Assembly: GCA_021779415.1 (NCBI GenBank)
Contig: JAJYAS010000282.1
Span: 1-5,457 of the forward strand
DNA: 5,457 bases
Reading direction: 5' to 3'
DNA from: Bacillota bacterium
GTDB taxonomy: Bacteria > Bacillota_B > Desulfitobacteriia > Desulfitobacteriales > Desulfitobacteriaceae
Part shown: piece by piece, positions 1 through 3,789 of the stretch
Layout: each line of letters opens with the position of its first letter
Numbering within the stretch: the first letter of the stretch is position 1
Notes under the pieces: generated by a model
What the model saw: only the letters and a program-made list of their open reading frames with translations
The model's database searches: none
What the model was told of the DNA's origin: nothing
Program-made: the position numbers and the translations under genes

Positions 1-136
1 CTATCTCTTCGCCCATAACACCGCAAAATCACGTATGTTTAATACACCCTTTACCGGCTAAAGTCAACGAGAAAGGCGGTTCGCGCGGGGGTACATCGTC
101 TGGAAGGGGCTGAATCAAGGGAGGACTATTTGCAAT

Positions 137-331
137 TTAAACATAAATATTTATCTGAGCACCACTGCGTCTTCTTTCTACCCTGGGTGCCCTTACCTTA
201 TCACGTCCAATTCTTACCCACCCGCTTGAACGCTGAAAACCGAGGATAATATCTGTCGATATCAGGGTCTCAAGATATGTATCATCGACCATGCCAAAGG
301 ATTCGTCATCATACTGGACCCGGATCAGCAT
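137..331 (-). CDS. GSU3473 family small protein
   Basis: This gene encodes 64 residues. The pattern MLIRVQYDD, then GMVDD, then a short helix, then GF-RSSGWVRIGRD and an arginine-rich ERRR tail matches, from memory, the GSU3473 family of small proteins common in Geobacter and relatives. Their function is unknown. An in-frame GTG at 340 would add three residues. I chose the ATG at 331 because an AAGG sequence (341-344) sits nine bases upstream and because family members begin at MLIRV. The gene stands alone: its upstream side holds a weak promoter-like sequence and a strong terminator, so it is probably transcribed independently of the toxin cluster. It looks like a resident gene outside the mobile segment. 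Family assignment is fairly secure; function is not. Confidence 0.8.
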   Translation of the reverse strand: MLIRVQYDDESFGMVDDTYLETLISTDIILGFQRSSGWVRIGRDKVRAPRVERRRSGAQINIYV

Positions 332-366
332 CGGAATCACCCTTGTTTTAATTATTTTCAGCTAAC

Positions 367-394
367 ACTTTACCAAGGAATCATTTTATGGCAA
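367..394 (-). promoter_or_regulatory. possible sigma70-type promoter for the GSU3473-family gene
   Basis: On the minus strand TTGCCA (389-394, five of six to the -35 consensus) is followed after 16 bases by TAAAGT (367-372, four of six to the -10 consensus). It lies about 36 bases upstream of the chosen ATG, just past the terminator that isolates this gene. The -10 is weak, so this is only a candidate. Confidence 0.3.
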
Positions 395-440
395 GGTAGG
401 CATAATCTGGCAGGCGTCCAGCCGCTAATAATTTTCGATA

Positions 441-480
441 AAAAAATGCCCCTTGGGACAGGTCCTAAGGGGCATTTTTT
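441..480. terminator. strong bidirectional intrinsic terminator
   Basis: A 14-bp perfect stem (AAAAAATGCCCCTT with its complement) continues through a G-U wobble and three more pairs to a CAGG loop. It has A6 on one flank and T6 on the other, so on either strand it gives a GC-rich hairpin followed by a U tract. It lies between the recombinase remnant and the GSU3473-family gene. It would stop minus-strand transcripts running out of the toxin/immunity cluster and any plus-strand transcript coming from the left. Confidence 0.9.
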
Positions 481-489
481 CGATTCTGA

Positions 490-735
490 AACCGAACCAG
501 ACGATGGTTCGAATTCATTAATTGGTGGACCCGCCAGGAATTCATTCGAACCGAAGCTGAGGTACCGTTTTCCGTCGCATTTTTGGAGCTTGTTGAGCCT
601 CCAATTTACCAGCAAATAGCCGAAAAAGCAATGCATCTTCACCAACTTGGGATGACTGACAATACCATTGCAAAGCATCTCGGGGTAGATAATAAGACGG
701 TAACCAAGGCTCTGAAGTGGTTAAAAACCGTGTAA
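490..735 (+). pseudogene. C-terminal remnant of a recombinase-like helix-turn-helix protein
   Basis: The plus-strand frame is open from the stop at 487-489 to the TAA at 733-735. From about 547 it reads RTEAEVPFSVAFLELVEPP, then an alpha-helical stretch, then a clear helix-turn-helix: MTDNTIAKHLGVDNKTVTKAL followed by KWL. This resembles the extreme C-terminus of large recombinase proteins as I recall them from Geobacter-type genomes. There is no start codon before the internal ATG at 631, no ribosome binding site and no catalytic domain, and the frame upstream of about 547 is unrelated repeat sequence. I therefore read it as a decayed tail left by a deletion or rearrangement. Transcription is opposite to the toxin cluster. 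The HTH is clear; the assignment to a recombinase is moderately sure. Confidence 0.6.
506..552. repeat. overlapping inverted and direct 9-bp repeats around a tRNA-3'-end-like core
   Basis: GGTTCGAAT at 506-514 is mirrored by ATTCGAACC at 544-552. GAATTCATT occurs as a perfect direct repeat at 511-519 and 538-546, enclosing an 18-bp segment. Read on the minus strand, the core ends in GGCGGGTCCACCA (523-535). That resembles a tRNA acceptor 3' end, and the outer arms resemble a T-loop. It sits exactly where recognisable recombinase sequence begins, so it may be a recombination scar or an attachment-site remnant. Confidence 0.5.
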
Positions 736-747
736 TGTGAGGTGTTC

Positions 748-786
748 AGTTTGATTTCGATTTTGGGAATCTAACCGTAGTCCGAA
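748..786. repeat. imperfect direct repeat, copy A
   Basis: This stretch matches 1649-1689 in the same orientation, with about 34 of 39 aligned bases identical and one 2-base gap. The shared core is TTYGATTTCGAYTTTRGG and AATCTAACC followed by GTCCGAA. Copy A lies downstream of the 248-residue gene and its hairpin, and copy B lies upstream of the gene, so the pair brackets a complete one-gene cassette. Confidence 0.7.
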
Positions 787-795
787 AAGGATTGT

Positions 796-833
796 CCGTG
801 GACATTTTCCTGCTTTCAGGAGAATGTTCACGG
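796..833 (-). terminator. large hairpin just after the 248-residue gene, probable terminator
   Basis: CCGTGGACATTTTCCTG and CAGGAGAATGTTCACGG form a 17-bp stem with two G-U-type positions and a 4-base CTTT loop. It begins four bases beyond the stop codon of the gene at 837-1583. On the minus strand no immediate U run follows; only a TTTT lies about 7 bases on. It could be a weak terminator or an mRNA-stabilising 3' end. Confidence 0.55.
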
Positions 834-836
834 CAC

Positions 837-1583
837 TCACCTTACCTTCAAATAATAGTCAAGCAAGATATCCTTATTCCCACGCTTCACCAGTCGGTTC
901 ATGCATGAACTGTAAAGAATCAAGAACACCATGAATATTTTGGCAAACTCCCTTTCGTCGGCTTCACCATAGAAAGTTTTCTGGAGGCTGAAACTCGACT
1001 CGTAATCATCTTCGGCAAGGTACCTTTCGAGCTTCCCATCAGCATCATGTTTCTTGTATGCGTCTACAGATTCAAAAACGCAAGCTGTCCAGAATTCAAG
1101 ACCAAGGCCAGATAACAACAGATGGACTATCCTCCGGTAATCGGTAAAGAGTTCCTTAAAGGCTTGGCGCTCTTGCCTGCCCCACACTTCAAAAGAAAAA
1201 ACAACTGACGCTGGTTCGCTTCTTTTTCCAGTGTGCCCACCGTACAGGCCGAGTTCGATTGCGAGACCTGTGGCGGATGGTCCTTTCGGGTCAGATGGGG
1301 AAGGAAGTTTCATCCTGTTCTTTATAAAATAATTATTGTCAGGCCGGATTCTGCAAAACGAAATACCAGAATAATCTTTCTTATGATAATAGAGGTCTTG
1401 TGTCGAGCCAGAGAGTAAATCTTTTCCCAAAAGCAGCTCAAAGGTCGGGATATAATCATCAAAAACCATGATATGGTACAGGCACTCTTTCGTGAATTCT
1501 AGCCACTCCTCGTCAGAAAACAGTTTCCTGTTCTCGTAGGATGGAAGTTTTTCATCGACCGTTTTAAGGATTGATTCGAACAA
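837..1583 (-). CDS. hypothetical protein, 248 aa, repeat-flanked cassette
   Basis: I do not recognise this protein. It is soluble in appearance: no signal peptide, no clear membrane helix and an acidic N-terminal half. It has aromatic-rich segments (WLEF near 27-30, EFWTACVF near 163-170) and a glycine-rich LGLYGGHTGKR stretch near 111-121. A hydrophobic helix at about 214-226 lies near the C-terminus. The start is TTG at 1583, chosen because AAAGGAGG lies six bases upstream and no better ATG or GTG is near. It follows the DUF4375-like gene by 188 bases, so it may have its own promoter, and a large hairpin follows its stop. Direct repeats on both sides suggest it entered or moves as a unit. 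By position it could be an orphan immunity protein, but nothing in the sequence proves that. Confidence 0.75.
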   Translation of the reverse strand: MFESILKTVDEKLPSYENRKLFSDEEWLEFTKECLYHIMVFDDYIPTFELLLGKDLLSGSTQDLYYHKKDYSGISFCRIRPDNNYFIKNRMKLPSPSDPKGPSATGLAIELGLYGGHTGKRSEPASVVFSFEVWGRQERQAFKELFTDYRRIVHLLLSGLGLEFWTACVFESVDAYKKHDADGKLERYLAEDDYESSFSLQKTFYGEADEREFAKIFMVFLILYSSCMNRLVKRGNKDILLDYYLKVR

Positions 1584-1589
1584 GCAAGT

Positions 1590-1597
1590 CCTCCTTT
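1590..1597 (-). promoter_or_regulatory. Shine-Dalgarno AAAGGAGG fixing a TTG start
   Basis: The minus strand reads AAAGGAGG, then six bases, then TTG at 1583. This near-perfect site decides the non-ATG start of the 248-residue protein. Confidence 0.8.
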
Positions 1598-1648
1598 ACA
1601 TCGTAATCGTCTCAGTATGCACGGGGTAGCCGTATCTTATCGGGTCTG

Positions 1649-1689
1649 AGTTCGATTTCGACTTTAGGAATCTAACCCCGAGGTCCGAA
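1649..1689. repeat. imperfect direct repeat, copy B
   Basis: This is the partner of the repeat at 748-786, in the same orientation. It lies about 65 bases upstream of the TTG start of the 248-residue gene. The surrounding 188-base gap (1584-1771) otherwise shows no gene, only a seven-codon ATG frame near 1703-1726 (MTKEEGY then stop), which could be chance or the stub of a lost gene. Confidence 0.7.
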
Positions 1690-1771
1690 TTATCTACCGG
1701 AGCTGATTAGTTTCAGTATCCTTCTTCTTTAGTCATTTAACTATCCCCAAGGCCATCTATGCTACAGATTT

Positions 1772-2209
1772 TTAAGATTCAAAGTCAGATATATGCTCAG
1801 TATAGAAGGCTTCCAACTTAACCCACACCGATTCATCGCCGCATAGTGCATCACCCCACCCCTTTACTTCGCACGTATCTTCGTCGTAATTTGCCGCCAC
1901 ATAAGCATTCCGTCCATCCTCATCAAGATGTGGGTTCTCGAAAGGAAAGGTCTCTACTACCCTAGCCAGAGTTGCAGCCTGCGCTTCACATCCTATGGCA
2001 GAGTAGGCATCAACGAAACGTGAATATGTCGGTGCCTGTGGCCAATTAGATTCAAAGAAATAGCGGTATCCACCATTATCAATGACGCCTTGGGAAGCAT
2101 ACACCAGGAGAAAAGTTGCTACGCTTTCCGGTAACTGGCCAATATCGTCGTTCTTCTCTTTTAGTAATTTTTGCGTTTTATCAAAGGCTTCGTTGATTTT
2201 GTCTTGCAT
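1772..2209 (-). CDS. DUF4375/DMP19-like protein, probable immunity-type protein
   Basis: This gene encodes 145 residues, strongly acidic (many D and E) with no signal peptide, so it is likely cytoplasmic. The segment GVIDNGGYRYFFES (41-54) after an N-terminal helical region matches the hallmark of the DUF4375/DMP19 family, usually seen as V-NGG-- -YF. The prototype DMP19 of Neisseria is described as a DNA-mimic protein, and relatives occur in polymorphic-toxin immunity clusters. The ATG at 2209 is preceded by GAAGGA with short spacing. The gene lies 17 bases downstream of the zinc-ribbon membrane protein, which suggests cotranscription. The family call rests on motif memory. A role in immunity is inferred from the neighbourhood, and which toxin it would counter is unknown. 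Confidence 0.75.
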   Translation of the reverse strand: MQDKINEAFDKTQKLLKEKNDDIGQLPESVATFLLVYASQGVIDNGGYRYFFESNWPQAPTYSRFVDAYSAIGCEAQAATLARVVETFPFENPHLDEDGRNAYVAANYDEDTCEVKGWGDALCGDESVWVKLEAFYTEHISDFES

Positions 2210-2226
2210 GACTTCCTTCTGTACAC

Positions 2227-2529
2227 TTAAAACTGTTCATTCAATTCAAGACCACAATGTACGCATTTCCTCCCGCGAGTGTTGGGGCCAAATTTAAACA
2301 ATACAGTGAACGGTTTTTCGCATCTAGGACATGGAAATGCTCTAATTTGAATAACTGTTACTACATAAGATATTACCTCTGCTATTAATGCCACAACGCC
2401 TACATACAAAAATACTGACAACATATTTCCAAAATAACCAGTAAGCAGCATTGTTGGGAAAACAGCAATTACCGATATAATTCCCCTTCTATTCAATTTC
2501 CTAAAATTAGCCCACTGTTTTTCGTACAT
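2227..2529 (-). CDS. two-helix membrane protein with C-terminal zinc ribbon
   Basis: This gene encodes 100 residues. A basic N-terminal stretch (KLNRRG, 11-16) is followed by two hydrophobic segments (about 16-33 and 37-62). The C-terminal part carries CPRC (67-70) and CVHC (89-92), so four cysteines are placed as in a zinc ribbon, probably on the cytoplasmic side. I cannot name the family. The ATG abuts the stop of the upstream gene (TAAATG) and no clear Shine-Dalgarno is seen, so translation is probably coupled to the gene before it. Together with the preceding secreted protein and the following DUF4375-like gene it forms a tight operon-like series. It may be a membrane-located immunity or accessory protein, but that is inference from context only. 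Confidence 0.8.
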   Translation of the reverse strand: MYEKQWANFRKLNRRGIISVIAVFPTMLLTGYFGNMLSVFLYVGVVALIAEVISYVVTVIQIRAFPCPRCEKPFTVLFKFGPNTRGRKCVHCGLELNEQF

Positions 2530-2970
2530 TTATTTCACGTTTATCTTTCCAAGCAAATGCTTCTCGCGTTCAGAGCCAGAGTAAAACACTCTATAATCGC
2601 CTTGGGAAATATGCCCAAGATTGACGCCAGTACATTTGCTTGTCGTATTTTCTTTCGTTGCAAGTCCTGTGCTTATTGAAAGATACAATTCATTGCCATT
2701 TATTTTCTTATTGATTCTCTTAACGACCAACGCTGAATTCATGGTTGTTGGAGGCTTTGTTATCGCCGTCAGTCCAGACACGTCACACAAAACGTTCAGG
2801 TAAACCTCGTCTTGTTGATTCTTAGATAGCTCCCCAATTGCTATCCCGCCGACAGATTCAACAAAGCTCCATGATTCTCCATAAAACCATTCAGAGAGAC
2901 CGGCGTTGCCGCTAAATGCTCCTGCAAAGACCATTGAAATCGAAATAAGAAATGTAACTAACGGTTTCAT
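2530..2970 (-). CDS. hypothetical secreted or periplasmic protein
   Basis: This gene encodes 146 residues. A typical signal peptide is visible: lysine at position 2, hydrophobic core from about 4 to 19, and a likely cleavage after SGNA (residue 23). The mature part has two cysteines (62 and 113) that could form a disulfide, and it looks beta-rich. I do not recognise the family. An in-frame TTG at 2979 would add three residues; I prefer the ATG at 2970 because it puts the lysine at the start of a classic signal peptide. Neither start has a strong ribosome binding site, and the preceding small gene ends 15 bases upstream, so coupling is possible. A periplasmic immunity protein against a toxin acting in the envelope would have this architecture, but function is unproven. 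Confidence 0.75.
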   Translation of the reverse strand: MKPLVTFLISISMVFAGAFSGNAGLSEWFYGESWSFVESVGGIAIGELSKNQQDEVYLNVLCDVSGLTAITKPPTTMNSALVVKRINKKINGNELYLSISTGLATKENTTSKCTGVNLGHISQGDYRVFYSGSEREKHLLGKINVK

Positions 2971-2985
2971 ATTATCCAATATGAT

Positions 2986-3144
2986 TTAGATATTGTTATT
3001 CTTCTTACCCTTCTGATTGGGAAACAAGTTGGAAATATTAAAACCAGCACCAACCGCTTTACCCAACGATGCAACCATGGCGACAATAAGTATAATCGAA
3101 ACAAATCCTACTATCGACAAGGTGAGGAGTATGATTGTAAGCAC
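2986..3144 (-). CDS. small single-pass membrane protein (52 aa)
   Basis: This short gene starts with GTG at 3144. It encodes about 30 very hydrophobic residues (LTIILLTLSIVGFVSIILIV...), a glycine/alanine-containing stretch (GKAVGAGF), then a hydrophilic lysine- and asparagine-rich tail (NQKGKKNNN). The sequence AAAAGGA (3153-3159) lies eight bases before the GTG, which supports real translation; the frame is closed by a stop just upstream (TAG). It sits 32 bases after the 158-residue gene and 15 bases before the secreted-protein gene, filling what would otherwise be a 200-base gap in the series. I do not know the family. It could be a membrane partner of its neighbours. Confidence 0.6.
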   Translation of the reverse strand: MLTIILLTLSIVGFVSIILIVAMVASLGKAVGAGFNISNLFPNQKGKKNNNI

Positions 3145-3152
3145 AAATAGTA

Positions 3153-3159
3153 TCCTTTT
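3153..3159 (-). promoter_or_regulatory. Shine-Dalgarno AAAAGGA fixing a GTG start
   Basis: On the minus strand AAAAGGA precedes the GTG at 3144 by eight bases. It is the main evidence that the 52-residue frame is a gene. Confidence 0.6.
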
Positions 3160-3176
3160 AACGCCATTGTACTAAA

Positions 3177-3653
3177 TTAGTTGGAATACTGTCGCAAAAC
3201 ACTTGAAAGTCCTTTAAAAGTTGAAATATAACCTGGTTTAATATCATTTATAGTACCAACTACTCCAGCAACACCACTCGCACGGTCTCTGTACTTTTTA
3301 TATCTTGTTATTAAATTTAATTTTTTATTATTGTAATTTATTTTATCAGTGGCATCAAGAGGTTTGTTGTCAACAATAACTATAGGAGTTGAGGGGCTAT
3401 TAGAGACATCCATATGATTTATGTTTTCGGCAATACCCATTTTATATTCCAACGACCTATTTAGTGATTGTAAAGCGTCGTTGTATTTTTTTTCTTTGAT
3501 ATCATTTATTACAGAAATATCATCACTTGCAAAAATCAAGCTGTCGTACAAAGTTGATTTAACTGCACCATCACCATAACCTATGATATAACTAAAGTAA
3601 TTAGAAACAGCTATTATAAATATCATAGAAAACAATATAAGATTTTTTTTCAT
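3177..3653 (-). CDS. membrane-anchored protein next to the Rhs toxin tip, candidate immunity protein
   Basis: This gene encodes 158 residues. Two lysines at positions 2-3 and a hydrophobic segment from about 4 to 25 indicate a signal anchor or uncleaved signal. The rest (from about 28) is hydrophilic, lysine- and asparagine-rich, without cysteine, probably lying in the periplasm. I do not recognise a family. The ATG at 3653 has AAGGAGG seven bases upstream, one of the best translation signals in the window. The gene is clearly more AT-rich than the Rhs repeat region, like the toxin tip it follows, which suggests the two were acquired together. As the first gene after the variable tip of an Rhs protein it occupies the usual place of the cognate immunity gene. 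The pairing is inference by position. Confidence 0.75.
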   Translation of the reverse strand: MKKNLILFSMIFIIAVSNYFSYIIGYGDGAVKSTLYDSLIFASDDISVINDIKEKKYNDALQSLNRSLEYKMGIAENINHMDVSNSPSTPIVIVDNKPLDATDKINYNNKKLNLITRYKKYRDRASGVAGVVGTINDIKPGYISTFKGLSSVLRQYSN

Positions 3654-3660
3654 GCTTAAT

Positions 3661-3667
3661 CCTCCTT
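3661..3667 (-). promoter_or_regulatory. Shine-Dalgarno AAGGAGG of the candidate immunity gene
   Basis: AAGGAGG on the minus strand is followed by seven bases and the ATG at 3653. It is stronger than most in the cluster, consistent with high expression of an antitoxin-type protein. Confidence 0.75.
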
Positions 3668-3789
3668 GTTTATAATTACTACAATCAGGCTCATTTAAAC
3701 CTCTATAGAGTTTTATCCTTAAGTTTATAATCTCTACCTAGTTGAACAAAATCATCAAAAAGGTTGTTATATATTAAACCCATTTATGA

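Noticed and set aside
1..136. Plus-strand frame opening at 43 and running past 137
   Set aside because: It has no start codon or ribosome binding site and overlaps the GSU3473-family gene antisense. No recognisable protein feature was seen, so I report nothing in 1-136.
523..598. Possible tRNA gene on the minus strand
   Set aside because: Only the 3'-end-like part is present. The T-stem does not pair, five bases interrupt the T arm, and no matching 5' acceptor half is found about 76 bases away.
370..678. Minus-strand open frame of 102 codons
   Set aside because: It runs through the intrinsic terminator and antisense to the recombinase remnant. Its protein is a translation of the hairpin and repeats, with no ribosome binding site.
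1233..1418. Plus-strand open frame antisense to the 248-residue gene
   Set aside because: It has no ribosome binding site and overlaps a well-supported gene; it is a shadow frame.
3009..3167. ATG at 3167 as start of the 52-residue membrane peptide
   Set aside because: That ATG is in a different reading frame from the hydrophobic frame. The GTG at 3144 is in frame and has a spaced Shine-Dalgarno.
3701..3710. CTCTATAGAG palindrome as a terminator after the Rhs gene
   Set aside because: The stem would be only three base pairs around a 4-base loop, with a mismatch in the next pair. It is too weak to call.
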